This document shows, one piece after another, positions 37,740-47,196 of a DNA stretch of 64,000 bases; position 1 is the stretch's first letter, and each line of letters starts with the position of its first letter. The notes below the pieces were generated by a model, which saw only the letters and a program-made list of their open reading frames with translations, did no database searches and had not been told where the DNA came from. A program made the position numbers and the translations under genes. Source of the stretch: Haloimpatiens lingqiaonensis (GTDB lineage Bacteria > Bacillota > Clostridia > Clostridiales > Clostridiaceae); the NCBI RefSeq assembly GCF_044502415.1, contig NZ_CP172402.1. One strand, 5' to 3'.

Positions 37740-38115
37740 TCATATGTTTAACTCATTATTATTTAAAGTTCTCTTATAAAAAATTGTAAAACAAACTATA
37801 GTTGAGAGAGCAGCTAATATATCTGCCACTGGTTCAGCCATCAATACGCCCTTAAGTTTATTTTCAAAAAATATAGGGAATATAAAGATGAACGGTATAA
37901 GGAGTATTATTTTTCTAAGTAATGCTAACAAAAGTGATATTTTTGCCTGTCCCAGAGCAAGAAATGTCTGCTGACATGCAATTTGTGCTCCGAATAAAAT
38001 GATTCCGCCAAAGAAAATTTTCATACTCCAGGAGGTAAATTCTATCAATTGAGGGTTACTTCCTAGATTGAAAATCTTTAATATATTTACAGGCCTATAA
38101 ATAAGTATTATATCA
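37740..38115 (-). pseudogene. MATE efflux pump, C-terminal fragment
   Basis: About 120 residues with TSWSMKIFFGGIILFGAQI, CQQTFLALGQAKISLLLALLRKI and a final hydrophobic pair, matching the last quarter of MepA/NorM-type MATE drug exporters. Full proteins have about 450 residues and 12 helices; here only about four remain. The frame continues upstream of the first possible start codon into non-homologous DNA (IYRPVNILKIFNLGSNPQLI), showing a 5' truncation. Confidence 0.8.
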
Positions 38116-38251
38116 CTTATTTCATGTTATTAAATTTAAAAAATTGTGAATTTTAGTGGTTCAACTATTTTTTTTACTATGGTAAAATTTAAATTAAGGA
38201 ATGTATAAAAAGAATAGATAAAAAGAATAGATAAAAAGGGTGATTGTACTT

Positions 38252-39037
38252 ATGATAAAATTTATAGCAACAGATATGGATGGCACATTGATAAAAGACA
38301 ATGGAAAAATAAATGAGCAGGTATTTGATATAATTGCTAAGCTTAATAAGAAAAATATAATATTTGCAGCAGCTAGTGGAAGGTTTTATCCTCAGCTTAA
38401 GGTTAACTTCCAAAAGGTTAAAAGTGATATGATATTTATAACTCATAACGGGGCATTTATAAGATATAACAATGATGGTGAAGTTATTTACTCCAAAAGC
38501 ATTTCACAAGAAAATGTTAATAGGATAGTAGAATTAAAACCTAATTTAGGTGAAATTGTGATTTTGGGCACAGAAAATGCCGCTCATATAGTAAATCCAT
38601 CACCGTATATGATGGACGTTTTTGGGGCGGTTCATGTGCCGGTAGTGGTGTTAAATTCTTTTAGTCAACTAAGGGAACCGGTATACAAGGTAACCTATCA
38701 TATGCCTAATGGAGTAAGTGAAGAGATGATAAGTTATTTAGAGAAAAACCTAAATGATGATCTTGAATTTGTTGTATCCGGAAGTAAGTGGATAGACATA
38801 ATGAACAAAGGGACAAGCAAGGGAAGTGCTATAAAAATTATTCAAGAAAAGTTTAACATAGATTCTAAGAACACAATGGTTTTCGGAGATTATTACAACG
38901 ATTTATCTATGTTTGCCGCTGCCCACTACAGTTACGCCATGGGTAATGCTCCGGAAGATGTGAAAAAAGGCGCCAACTTTGTGGCAAAGACCAATAATGA
39001 AGACGGAGTATACAATGTTTTAAAAGAATATGCTTAG
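38252..39037 (+). CDS. Cof-type HAD-superfamily phosphatase
   Basis: Hydrolyses small phosphorylated metabolites, commonly sugar phosphates or FMN, in the cytoplasm; the substrate is not predictable. Motif I DMDGTL near residues 8-13, motif II in FAAASGRFY, motif III lysine around NKGTSKGSAIK and motif IV FGDYYNDLSMF are all present, with a C2-type cap domain between. The start is ATG at 38252, nearest to the conserved IKFIATDMDG beginning, with AAGGGTG upstream; a GTG twelve bases earlier is the alternative. Confidence 0.9.
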   Translation: MIKFIATDMDGTLIKDNGKINEQVFDIIAKLNKKNIIFAAASGRFYPQLKVNFQKVKSDMIFITHNGAFIRYNNDGEVIYSKSISQENVNRIVELKPNLGEIVILGTENAAHIVNPSPYMMDVFGAVHVPVVVLNSFSQLREPVYKVTYHMPNGVSEEMISYLEKNLNDDLEFVVSGSKWIDIMNKGTSKGSAIKIIQEKFNIDSKNTMVFGDYYNDLSMFAAAHYSYAMGNAPEDVKKGANFVAKTNNEDGVYNVLKEYA

Positions 39038-39068
39038 GAGGAAGCACCAACCAATCAAATCAAACCAA

Positions 39069-39200
39069 GGGGACGGTTAACAAGTTTTTAGCGTTAAAAA
39101 GGCAAAAGGTAGAGAGCTACAATCTTTAGAAGAGGTAGAAGATGGGGACAGTTAACAACTTTTAGTTAAAATTAAAGGCTAAAAGTTGTTAACCGTCCCC
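39069..39200. repeat. REPIN half site and REPIN-like palindrome 2
   Basis: A half site GGGGACGGTTAACAAGTTTT starts at 39069. A full palindrome follows at 39144-39200, where GGGGACAGTTAACAACTTTT is answered by AAAAGTTGTTAACCGTCCCC. Both lie between the HAD gene and the response regulator. Confidence 0.8.
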
Positions 39201-39345
39201 AATTTATTTGTTTATCTAGCACTGTAACAGTATAATAAAATTAGCAGTATAGTGAAAATATAGTAAAAGCGGAATGTAATATAAATAAGTATGGTAGAAT
39301 AAATAGGTAAAACAGATGAAGCACAGGAAAAATGGAGGTTTTAGT

Positions 39346-40020
39346 ATGTACAAAATAATGATAGTGGAAGACGAGGCTAAAATAAGAGATATATTAAAGG
39401 CATCTATTGAAAAATGGGGGTTTCAGGTGCATTGTGCTGAAGATTTTGGAGATATATTTCAGGAGTTTTCCAAAATCAAGCCTCAACTGGTAATTATGGA
39501 TATAAACCTTCCAGAGTATGATGGATTCCATTGGTGCAGTAAAATAAGAGAGATATCAAAGGTACCAGTGTTATTTTTATCATCCAGGAGTACAAATATG
39601 GACATTGTTATGGCTGTAAATATGGGGGGAGACGATTACCTTACAAAACCTTTTTCAATGGAAGTGCTTATGGCTAAGATAAATGCACTTTTAAGGCGGG
39701 CATACTCCTATACAGAAGCAACTACGAATACTCTAAATTATAAGGAGGTAGTGCTTTCACTAAAAGATAATATGGTATATTACAAGGAGGAAAAGCTGGA
39801 ACTCACAAAGAATGAGTTTAAAATACTTTATGTGCTTATGAAAAATCATGAGAGCATAGTTAGCAGAGAAAAACTTATGCAGGAGCTTTGGGAGCATGAG
39901 AGCTTTATTGACGATAATACATTAACTGTTAATATAAATAGGCTTAGAAGAAAGCTTAGTGAAGTTGGTATTGAGGAATTTATAAAGACAGTAAAGAATC
40001 AGGGGTATATGGTGAAATGA
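39346..40020 (+). CDS. OmpR-family response regulator (BceR-like)
   Basis: A receiver domain (IMIVEDEAKIRDILKASIEK, phospho-acceptor D in LVIMDINLPEYDGF, K in DYLTKPFSM) joined to a winged-helix DNA-binding domain (ELTKNEFKILYVLMKN, LWEHESFIDDNTLTVNINRL). The ATG at 39346 follows TGGAGG. Its stop overlaps the kinase start. With the kinase and the ABC pair 600 bases downstream it forms a BceRSAB-type module that senses and removes cell-wall-active peptides such as bacitracin. Confidence 0.92.
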   Translation: MYKIMIVEDEAKIRDILKASIEKWGFQVHCAEDFGDIFQEFSKIKPQLVIMDINLPEYDGFHWCSKIREISKVPVLFLSSRSTNMDIVMAVNMGGDDYLTKPFSMEVLMAKINALLRRAYSYTEATTNTLNYKEVVLSLKDNMVYYKEEKLELTKNEFKILYVLMKNHESIVSREKLMQELWEHESFIDDNTLTVNINRLRRKLSEVGIEEFIKTVKNQGYMVK

Positions 40021-41030
40021 ATTTTGTAAAATATTTAAAAGAAAACTTTAGATTGTTGATTTTTTATATTTTTTTTATGACATTTATATTTATGACTACT
40101 TACCTTGATAGAAGCAACAGAATGTTAAAGTCCAATATGCTGTATATAATTTTTGTGTCACTTTTTATGCTGATTATATATTTTGTGTGGGATTATAGCG
40201 TGAAATACAGATATATAAAGAAGCTTCTTAAGTTTAAAAGTAATAAGGAAAAAGTGCCGATGTTCCCTAGGCCTACTGAGTATAAGGATGAAGTTTATGC
40301 GGAGATTTTAGAGGATTTATATAAATATTATGTTGTATCCTTAAGGGATATGGAAAATCAAGTTGTAGAGGATAATGAATTTATGACCGCCTGGGTGCAT
40401 GAGATTAAAACTCCTATAACTACTTTAAAGCTTCTGACGGATAACGTGGATAATAATGGAGAAAGTTTATTATCTCTTCAGGAAGAAATTGATAAAATAG
40501 ATGATTATGTTGAAAAGGTTCTTTACTATTCACGAAGCGATAACTTTTCTAAAGATTATATTATATCGGAAGTGGTTTTAGATAGTGTTGTGAAGGAAAG
40601 TGTAAAAAAGCACTCTATAATTTTCATAAGAAAACATATAAGTTTTGTTAATAATGTAGATTCTAATATGTGGGTGGATACGGATAGAAAGTGGATTCTT
40701 TTTATAGTGGATCAGCTGATTTCTAATGCACTTAAATACACCAATGAAAACCCAAAGCCAATGGTTAAGGTCAGTACAGTGGAAAATGAACGAGAAAAGA
40801 TTTTGATTGTAGAGGACAATGGAAGGGGAATTAAGAAGGAAGATATAGAAAGGTTATTTACAAAAGCCTTTACAGGAAGCAACGGAAGAAATTTTAACTC
40901 AAAATCCACAGGTATGGGATTATACCTTTCTCAAAAATTGGCTAAAAAATTAAATCACTATATAACTGTAGAATCCCAGTATGGAAAGGGTACTTGTGCG
41001 TATGTGCATTTTCCCAAGTGGGAAAATTAG
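40017..41030 (+). CDS. Intramembrane-sensing histidine kinase (BceS-like)
   Basis: A 337-residue kinase with two N-terminal membrane helices (about 12-28 and 40-58) and almost no extracellular loop, the mark of kinases that sense through a partner ABC transporter. The phosphorylated histidine is H128 in WVHEIKTPITTLKLL; N box NALKYT, G1 DNGRGI and G2 GMGLYLS follow. The start overlaps the regulator stop (ATGA). Signal input probably comes from the downstream BceAB-type transporter. Confidence 0.92.
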   Translation: MNFVKYLKENFRLLIFYIFFMTFIFMTTYLDRSNRMLKSNMLYIIFVSLFMLIIYFVWDYSVKYRYIKKLLKFKSNKEKVPMFPRPTEYKDEVYAEILEDLYKYYVVSLRDMENQVVEDNEFMTAWVHEIKTPITTLKLLTDNVDNNGESLLSLQEEIDKIDDYVEKVLYYSRSDNFSKDYIISEVVLDSVVKESVKKHSIIFIRKHISFVNNVDSNMWVDTDRKWILFIVDQLISNALKYTNENPKPMVKVSTVENEREKILIVEDNGRGIKKEDIERLFTKAFTGSNGRNFNSKSTGMGLYLSQKLAKKLNHYITVESQYGKGTCAYVHFPKWEN

Positions 41031-41106
41031 CACTTTGGAAAGAAGAGTAGTATGAAAGTATAAATCGTATGCTAATATGTGATAAGCATAAGCATAAGCA
41101 AAGATG

Positions 41107-41163
41107 GGGACGGTTAACAACTTTTAGCTAAAATTAAAGTCTAAAAGTTGTTAACCGTCCCCG
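41107..41163. repeat. REPIN-like palindrome 3
   Basis: GGGGACGGTTAACAACTTTT and AAAAGTTGTTAACCGTCCCC (offset by one) flank GCTAAAATTAAAGTC. It lies about 75 bases after the kinase gene. Confidence 0.85.
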
Positions 41164-41210
41164 ATTTATACCCTAAAAAACATCAATATTACAAAAATGT
41201 AAGTTTAAAG

Positions 41211-41258
41211 AGCAAAATGTAAGGTCAAAAAATGGCTGAGCATTTTGCTTTTTTATAT
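41211..41258 (+). terminator. Terminator-like hairpin after the two-component genes
   Basis: AGCAAAATG and CATTTTGCT pair around a longer loop and are followed by TTTTTTATA. The position suits transcription end of the regulator-kinase pair, which would leave the ABC genes under their own promoter. Confidence 0.6.
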
Positions 41259-41269
41259 AATATAGTTGT

Positions 41270-41640
41270 AGATGAAGGAGCCATAATGAAATTAGTTGTC
41301 TAGTGTGCTAGTGTGCTAGTTGGCTAGTAAATCGAGTTTAAGTAGAATGGGATAAGGATAAAGAAATTAGTTGGCTAGTTAGTTGTCTAGTGTGTAATTA
41401 ACTAGTAAGTATATAGTTGTGGATAAGTTAATAAGTTTAGGCGTATAGTTGGGGACAAGTTGACAAGTTAGGGAAAAGTAGAGGATAAAATAGAGAAAAA
41501 GTAGGGGATGGTTAATAAGTTTTAGAGCTTGGAAAGGGAAAATAAATAGTATAGAGAGGAAGTTTGTATAGGCAGTAGTAGGTAGGGGACGGTTAATAAG
41601 TTTTAGGTCTCAGAAAGTAAAATAAATAGTATAGAAAGGA
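41270..41640. repeat. Tandem CTAGTTGG-type repeats and REPIN half sites
   Basis: Short imperfect units such as GTTGTCTAGTGTGCTAG and TTAGTTGGCTAG fill 41297-41410, followed by GTTGGGGACAAGTTGACAAG. Half sites GGGGATGGTTAATAAG (41513) and GGGGACGGTTAATAAG (41585) follow. No gene is supported. The promoter for the ABC pair, probably a target of the response regulator, should lie in this stretch, but I cannot place it. Confidence 0.55.
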
Positions 41641-41650
41641 TGGTTGTAAA

Positions 41651-42421
41651 ATGGAAGTATTAAACATACAAAATTTAAAAAAAGTCTATGGTTCAAGATT
41701 TGGAGGGGTAAAATATACTGCCTTAGATAATATAGATTTAAAGGTTAATGAAGGTGAGTTTGTAGGCATAATGGGACCATCAGGTTCAGGAAAAACAACT
41801 TTCTTAAATGTTATTTCTACCATTGATAAACCTACATCAGGTAAAGTGGAGATAGATGGACGAGATATATCGCAGCTTAAGGAACCTCATTTGTCAGCAT
41901 TTAGAAGGGATAAGCTTGGATTTATATTTCAGGATTTTAACTTGCTGGACAATATGACACTTAAGGAGAATATTGTACTACCTCTTGCTTTAGCAAACAC
42001 ATCTTATGATGAAATACAAAAGAGATTGAAAGAAATTACGTCTAAGTTAGGGATAAGTGAAGTTTTAAATAAACATCCCTATGAAGTATCTGGTGGACAG
42101 AAACAGCGTGCTGCTGCGGCAAGAGCCATTATATCTAATCCATCACTTATATTAGGAGACGAGCCAACTGGTGCTTTGGATTCAAAATCCTCCAAGGAAC
42201 TTTTAAGTGCTATGCAATATCTTAATGAAAAAAACAAAGCCACAATACTTATGGTAACACATGATACATTTGCTGCATCCTATTGTAAGAGAGTTATATT
42301 TATAAAAGATGGGAAATTATTTAATGAAATATATAAGGGAGATATGTCCAGAAAGGACTTTTATCAGAAATTATTGAAGGTGTTGTCTGTAATTGGAGGT
42401 GACATTGATGAAAATATTTAG
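41651..42421 (+). CDS. ABC transporter ATP-binding protein (BceA-like)
   Basis: A 256-residue ATPase of the MacB/BceA group: Walker A GPSGSGKTT, Q-loop FIFQDFNLLDNMT, signature YEVSGGQKQRAAAARAI, Walker B LILGDEPTGALDS and switch histidine in VTHDTF. It energises the large permease encoded immediately downstream, which starts within its last codons. AGAAAGGATGG upstream provides the binding site. Part of the peptide-antibiotic resistance and sensing module. Confidence 0.93.
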   Translation: MEVLNIQNLKKVYGSRFGGVKYTALDNIDLKVNEGEFVGIMGPSGSGKTTFLNVISTIDKPTSGKVEIDGRDISQLKEPHLSAFRRDKLGFIFQDFNLLDNMTLKENIVLPLALANTSYDEIQKRLKEITSKLGISEVLNKHPYEVSGGQKQRAAAARAIISNPSLILGDEPTGALDSKSSKELLSAMQYLNEKNKATILMVTHDTFAASYCKRVIFIKDGKLFNEIYKGDMSRKDFYQKLLKVLSVIGGDIDENI

Positions 42422-44306
42422 TATGGCCATTAGGAATATTAGGAGCAATTTTAAAAATTATTGGGCGTACTTTTTAAGTTCATCCTTCAGTGTTTTTATT
42501 GTTTATCTTTTTATGTCCATTTTGTATAGTAAAAATATACAGGATAATTTAGGTGGAGTAAAAAATTTTATAACACTTTTTAATGTGGGAGCCACTATGA
42601 TTGCACTATTTTCAGCCTTTTTCATATGGTATTCTAACTCATTTTTTATTAAATCAAGAAAAAAGGAATTTGCTACATATATGCTGTTAGGTATGTCCAA
42701 AAAGCAAGTATCTAGATTGAATTTTTTAGAAAATATATTGATAATGCTAGCATCCCTAATAACAGGGGTTGTACTAGGATTGGTATTCACGAAGTTTTTT
42801 ATTATGCTTCTATTTTTTATAATTAAGGTTTCAGCAGATGTGCCATTTCAGTGGAATTTAAGGGCATTAAAAATTTCTGTTTTAATATTTTTAGGAATTT
42901 TTGCGGTAATAACATTGCATGGTGCATTTGTGGTAAGAAAAAGCAACCTTATAGACCTTTTTAATGCATCAAAGAAGGTGGAAAAGGGGCTTAAGGTATC
43001 TTTTGTTACTATTATACTTAGTATATTAGCTATGATTTGCATGGGTTCAGGATATTATATAGCTATTAAAAAATTGCCTACAGATATTACAAAGTCACCT
43101 GTAGTAGTGATTTTAGTTGTAGTAGGAATAATATTATTTTTTACATCTACAACATCTTTAATAATTCATATGAATAAGAAAAATGAGAGGAAGCTTTTCA
43201 AAGGTACAAAACTTATATCAGTGTCTCAATTATATTATAGATATAGAGGTAATGCAGGTACACTTAGCACAATAGCAATAACTACAACAGTGGCTCTTTG
43301 CGCCCTTGTTACTTGTGTAGGAAGTTATACAAAATGTGAACAGAATTCAAGATACATGAGACCTCTATCAGTAGAATATTTTAATGTGGACAAGGCTCAG
43401 AGTACTTTTGATGGCATATTAAAAAACCATAATGAAATATCAGTTAAGCATAAAGATAGTATTGAGTTTCTTAACATTGTAGAGATTGATAAAAGTTCAG
43501 AAATAGCACGAGGTTTTTATGTAATAAATGAAAGTGAATTTGATAAATTAAGTGAGCATCAAGGCATTGAACGTAAAGCTAACCTTAAATCTGATAGTGA
43601 TTGCTATTTTATTCAAATTAATAATTTCGTTGAAAATGAAGTATCTACAAATGAAAAAATTAGTTTGAAAGTTGGAAAAAAGGACTATAAAATGACTGTG
43701 GTAGGCTCAGATGGAAAGCCATTTATATCGTTGGACCACTTTAATAAGACTGTGGTAGTTACAGATAATGTATATAATGAAATGAAAAGTAGTGTTAATA
43801 AAAGAAGCATTATTAATATGACAGGATATACTTTTGAAGATGATTTTTCTTCTGGGAAATTTGTAGCTGATTTAGCTAAAAACATGTCTAAAGATAGTGG
43901 ACTGCGTACATTTTACGATCATTATAGCGATGGATTAAAGCTTTTAGGAATGATGGCTTTCATAGGACTATTTATAGGAATATTATTCATCATGGCTACA
44001 GGAAGCATAATATATTTCAAAATGACCATGGAAGCTAGAGAAGATAAGAGTAAATATAAGACTCTTAGAAATATAGGAGTAAGTAAAAAAGAAATAAAGA
44101 AAGCAATATCAAAAGAATTATTAGTGCTATTTGGAGCGCCACTTGTGGTTGCAATTATAAGCACATATCCTGCAACCTATGCTCTTGAGAAGATGCTTTT
44201 ACTTGACCTTATGAAGAGTTACGCAGTAATAGCCCTTGTATATGCTGCAATCTATTGCTTGTACTACTTTGCTACCTTGAATTCCTACGTAAAGACTGTG
44301 GAATAA
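42408..44306 (+). CDS. FtsX-like ABC permease (BceB-like)
   Basis: A 632-residue permease with FtsX-type helices: IRNIRSNFKNYWAYFLSSSF at the N-terminus, ten predicted membrane segments and a large extracellular domain (about residues 310-510) between segments 7 and 8, the typical BceB layout for binding peptide antibiotics or their lipid complexes. The ATG at 42408 has GGAGGTGA upstream; it overlaps the ATPase gene by 14 bases. A REPIN follows the stop. Confidence 0.92.
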   Translation: MKIFSMAIRNIRSNFKNYWAYFLSSSFSVFIVYLFMSILYSKNIQDNLGGVKNFITLFNVGATMIALFSAFFIWYSNSFFIKSRKKEFATYMLLGMSKKQVSRLNFLENILIMLASLITGVVLGLVFTKFFIMLLFFIIKVSADVPFQWNLRALKISVLIFLGIFAVITLHGAFVVRKSNLIDLFNASKKVEKGLKVSFVTIILSILAMICMGSGYYIAIKKLPTDITKSPVVVILVVVGIILFFTSTTSLIIHMNKKNERKLFKGTKLISVSQLYYRYRGNAGTLSTIAITTTVALCALVTCVGSYTKCEQNSRYMRPLSVEYFNVDKAQSTFDGILKNHNEISVKHKDSIEFLNIVEIDKSSEIARGFYVINESEFDKLSEHQGIERKANLKSDSDCYFIQINNFVENEVSTNEKISLKVGKKDYKMTVVGSDGKPFISLDHFNKTVVVTDNVYNEMKSSVNKRSIINMTGYTFEDDFSSGKFVADLAKNMSKDSGLRTFYDHYSDGLKLLGMMAFIGLFIGILFIMATGSIIYFKMTMEAREDKSKYKTLRNIGVSKKEIKKAISKELLVLFGAPLVVAIISTYPATYALEKMLLLDLMKSYAVIALVYAAIYCLYYFATLNSYVKTVE

Positions 44307-44330
44307 TAAGGGGAAATTGGAGAAAAACAT

Positions 44331-44384
44331 GGGGACGGTTAACAACTTTTAGCTTTAGAAGGGAAAAAGTTGTTAACCGTCCCC
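44331..44384. repeat. REPIN-like palindrome 4
   Basis: GGGGACGGTTAACAACTTTT and AAAGTTGTTAACCGTCCCC around a 10-12-base centre, 24 bases after the permease stop. Confidence 0.85.
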
Positions 44385-44439
44385 ATTGTTTGTTTATGTT
44401 TATAAAATGCATTTACCTTGAAGGAATATTCAAAATATA

Positions 44440-44468
44440 TTTACAATTATGGTGTATTAGGCTATAAT
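44440..44468 (+). promoter_or_regulatory. Promoter of the argS T-box transcript
   Basis: TTTACA at 44440-44445 and TATAAT at 44463-44468 with a 17-base spacer, directly before the T-box leader. Confidence 0.75.
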
Positions 44469-44474
44469 ATGGTA

Positions 44475-44740
44475 ACAAATGAATAGTCAAAAATCCTAAG
44501 AAGAGGAAAGTAGCCATGAGGATTCTTACAGCGAGCAGGAACAGAGTGGAAGTCCTGCAAGAAAGATTATGGTGAAGAGAACCTTGGAGGAGCTGCCTGA
44601 GCAGAGCATGCCTTTAGTATAGGTGAATTTGTGAGGGCAAGCCGCAAGCTGCGTTAAAGTTTTGAGTGGACTATGTTTAGTCAATTTGAGTGGTACCGCG
44701 GAATTACACCCGTCTCTAAGTAAAGAGATGGGTTTTTTTA
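44475..44740 (+). promoter_or_regulatory. T-box riboswitch upstream of argS
   Basis: Stem I begins near CCTAAGAAGAGGAAAGTA, with AGTAGCCATGAGG as the AG-bulge region. The specifier side reads GAAGAGAACCTTGG, offering AGA (Arg) followed by A. The T-box core TGAGTGGTACCGCGG lies at 44686-44701 and competes with the terminator stem CCCGTCTCT/AGAGATGGG plus seven T at 44708-44739. Uncharged tRNA-Arg should favour the antiterminator and allow argS expression. An arginine specifier agrees with the downstream gene. Confidence 0.9.
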
Positions 44741-44988
44741 TTGGAGTAATTTAGATAAATTTCATAATTCAAGTGATGTAATACCTTTTGTAGTATAATC
44801 ATATGCTTTAAAATTTTAGAAAGCTAAAGAGTTATTTACAACTAAATAGTAAAAAGTAGCTATGAAAAAAGTATTAAAAAATCTTTGTGTGTTTAAACAT
44901 TAAAAAACAAAAGTATTAAAAACTTTGTGTGTTTGGATGTATGTTTAAAGATTAAAAAAAGTATTAAAAATTATTGGAAGGTGAGAAT
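44741..44988. repeat. Palindromic-element end and short repeats before argS
   Basis: AAATTTCATAATTCAAGTGA and TGTAATACC at 44757-44785 match the end of the dispersed palindromic element. Further on GTATTAAAAA and CTTTGTGTGTTT occur two or three times (about 44868-44970). No gene. Confidence 0.5.
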
Positions 44989-46752
44989 ATGGAATATTTA
45001 ATCAAGAAATTAAATAATCTGGTTCAAGAAAAATTCGAAAAATGCGGATATGATAGAGAATATGGCAGGGTTAATGTATCAAACCGCCCTGATCTATGTC
45101 AATTTCAATGCAATGGAGCTTTAGCGGCGGCAAAAAAATATAGAAAACCGCCTATTAAAATTGCAAATGAAATTGTAGAGGAATTAAATAATATTGAGGC
45201 CTTTGAAGTGGTTACTGCTATTATGCCTGGTTTTATAAATATTGTTCTAAAGGACAGTTTTATAATTGAGTATTTAAATGATATGCATAATGATAAAAAA
45301 CTCGGCTGTACGGAGGCGGCAGAACCCTTAACTATAATTGTTGATTATGGCGGAGCGAATGTTGCGAAACCTCTTCATGTAGGGCATCTTCGTGCAGCAA
45401 TAATTGGTGAGAGCATAAAGAGAATTTCTAGGTTCTTAGGGCATAAGGTCATAGGAGATGTGCATCTAGGGGACTGGGGATTGCAGATAGGCATGGTAAT
45501 TTCTGAGGTTCAAAGACGTAAGCCTGATTTGCCATATTTTGATGAAGGCTTTAAAGGAGATTATCCAAAGGAGGGTCCTTTTACTATAGATGAACTGGAG
45601 GAAATATATCCTGCAGCAAGTAAGTTAGCTAAAAGTGATGAAAATGCTATGGAACAAGCTAGAAAGGCAACCTATGAACTGCAAAATGGAAGAGCTGGTT
45701 ATGTTGCTCTTTGGAAACATATTCTCAATGTTTCTGTTGCAGACCTTAAAAAGAATTATGGCGAGCTAAATGTTGAGTTTGACCTGTGGAAGGGAGAAAG
45801 TGACAGTCAAAAATATATTGGAGAAATGATAAATTACCTTAAAAAAAATAAATATCCTTATGAGAGCCAAGGAGCCTTAGTCATTGATGTTGCTAAGGAA
45901 GGTGACACTTATACAATACCTCCATTTATACTCCTTAAATCTGATGGAGCCACCCTTTATAGTACTACCGACTTGGCTACTATATGGGAGAGAATTAAGG
46001 AATATGATCCGGACCAAATAATTTATGTTGTTGATAAAAGACAGAGCTTGCATTTTGAGCAGGTTTTTAGATGCGCAGAAAAAACAAAAATTGCAAGTGA
46101 AAAGTTAAAACTTGACTTTATAGGTTTTGGTACGATGAACGGTAAAGATGGAAAACCTTTTAAGACAAGAGAGGGCGGAGTAATGAGGCTTCAGGATTTA
46201 ATAAAAATGATAAAAGGTAATGTAAAGGGAAAATTAAAAGAGACCAAGTCCATTGATGAAACTGAAATGGAGGAAATTTCAAGGAAGGTTGGGTTAGCTG
46301 CCTTGAAATATGGGGACTTGTCAAATCAAATTACAAAGGATTATGTATTTGATCTAGATAGATTTTCATCCTTTGAAGGAAATACAGGTCCATATATACT
46401 ATATACAGTAGTGAGAATTAAGTCTATTTTAAATAAAAGTGCTGATGAAATATGTAAACATGGAGCTAAATTCACTAAGCCATATAGTGGAGTAGAAAGA
46501 GATTTAATGTTAAAGCTTTCATCCTTCAATGAAACAGTGGAGCAGGCCTTTGCATATGAAGCACCAAATAGAATTTGTGAATATATTTATGAAACAGCTA
46601 ATTTGTTTAATAAGTTTTACAATGATAATAAAATTATTTCAGAAGAAAATATAGATAAAAAGATGTCCTGGATAAAGCTTTTATTACTTACTAAGGATGT
46701 TTTGGAGACAGGACTTGATCTTCTTGGAATGGAGGCTCCAGAAAAAATGTAG
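44989..46752 (+). CDS. argS: Arginyl-tRNA synthetase
   Basis: Class I synthetase charging tRNA-Arg. The 587-residue protein has the N-terminal Arg-tRNA recognition domain (about 1-90, GYDREYGRVN and FQCNGALAAAKK), the catalytic core with GGANVAKPLHVGHLRAAIIG (HIGH-type HVGH) and GTMNGKDGKPFKTREGGVMR, and the C-terminal anticodon-binding DALR domain (FEGNTGPYILYTVVRIKSIL). The ATG at 44989 is chosen for its GGAAGGTGAG site; an in-frame TTG fifteen bases earlier lacks one. Controlled by the T-box upstream. It is shorter at its N-terminus than E. coli ArgS only by small loops, and looks intact. Confidence 0.95.
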   Translation: MEYLIKKLNNLVQEKFEKCGYDREYGRVNVSNRPDLCQFQCNGALAAAKKYRKPPIKIANEIVEELNNIEAFEVVTAIMPGFINIVLKDSFIIEYLNDMHNDKKLGCTEAAEPLTIIVDYGGANVAKPLHVGHLRAAIIGESIKRISRFLGHKVIGDVHLGDWGLQIGMVISEVQRRKPDLPYFDEGFKGDYPKEGPFTIDELEEIYPAASKLAKSDENAMEQARKATYELQNGRAGYVALWKHILNVSVADLKKNYGELNVEFDLWKGESDSQKYIGEMINYLKKNKYPYESQGALVIDVAKEGDTYTIPPFILLKSDGATLYSTTDLATIWERIKEYDPDQIIYVVDKRQSLHFEQVFRCAEKTKIASEKLKLDFIGFGTMNGKDGKPFKTREGGVMRLQDLIKMIKGNVKGKLKETKSIDETEMEEISRKVGLAALKYGDLSNQITKDYVFDLDRFSSFEGNTGPYILYTVVRIKSILNKSADEICKHGAKFTKPYSGVERDLMLKLSSFNETVEQAFAYEAPNRICEYIYETANLFNKFYNDNKIISEENIDKKMSWIKLLLLTKDVLETGLDLLGMEAPEKM

Positions 46753-46998
46753 TGGCACCCAGTGATATCCTCAATTATTAAATTTTCAATTTTTAAAACA
46801 ACTTTAATTGCTCAATTTCCTCATGGTAATAGGCAGCCTTTATTTGGCTGCCTAGAATGGTAATTCCATGCGAATGGAAAATTTATATAATAGGCATATA
46901 AATTTTACACTATTAGGAGCGGTGGTGTATAATAATATTAGATATATAAATAAGTTATGGATGACAGATAAATAGGTAATAAATTAAAGAAGATATAT
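46753..46998. other. Intergenic with AGGCAGCC hairpin
   Basis: AGGCAGCC and GGCTGCCT at 46831-46853 form a strong short hairpin without a T-run, about 80 bases after argS; it may end that transcript. The remainder is AT-rich with no gene. Confidence 0.5.
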
Positions 46999-47134
46999 TT
47001 TATCCGATGACTACCTGCCGTAACACTGCCACTTCTAACAAAGTGGGAGATAACGGCAGCTACGTCCCTGGATAACGATCTCTTAGCTTCAGTTGGAGTA
47101 AAAACTCCATCTGAAGCTAAGAGCTCTGTTTATT
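46999..47134. repeat. Dispersed structured repeat, copy B
   Basis: Reverse orientation to copy A at 35117: TTTATCCGATGACTACCTGC, AACAAAGTGGGAGATAACGG, TACGTCCCTGGATAACGATC, then a CTTCAGTTGGAGT/ACTCCATCTGAAG hairpin and AGAGCTCTGTTTATT. It is the most complete single unit in the window, about 136 bases. Confidence 0.75.
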
Positions 47135-47157
47135 TGTGAAAAATTAAAATTTTAAAA

Positions 47158-47178
47158 AATGCACCCTTGGGGTGCTTT
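47158..47178 (+). terminator. Short GCACCC/GGGTGC hairpin before the hemolysin III gene
   Basis: GCACCC TTG GGGTGC followed by TTTCATT lies about 20 bases before the next start codon. It may be a small terminator for upstream transcription or a leader hairpin. Confidence 0.4.
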
Positions 47179-47196
47179 CATTCATGGAGGAGTAAT

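Noticed and set aside
44255..44467. Plus-strand frame overlapping the end of the BceB-like gene and a REPIN
   Set aside because: Arises from the out-of-frame permease end and the palindrome; no start signal or similarity.
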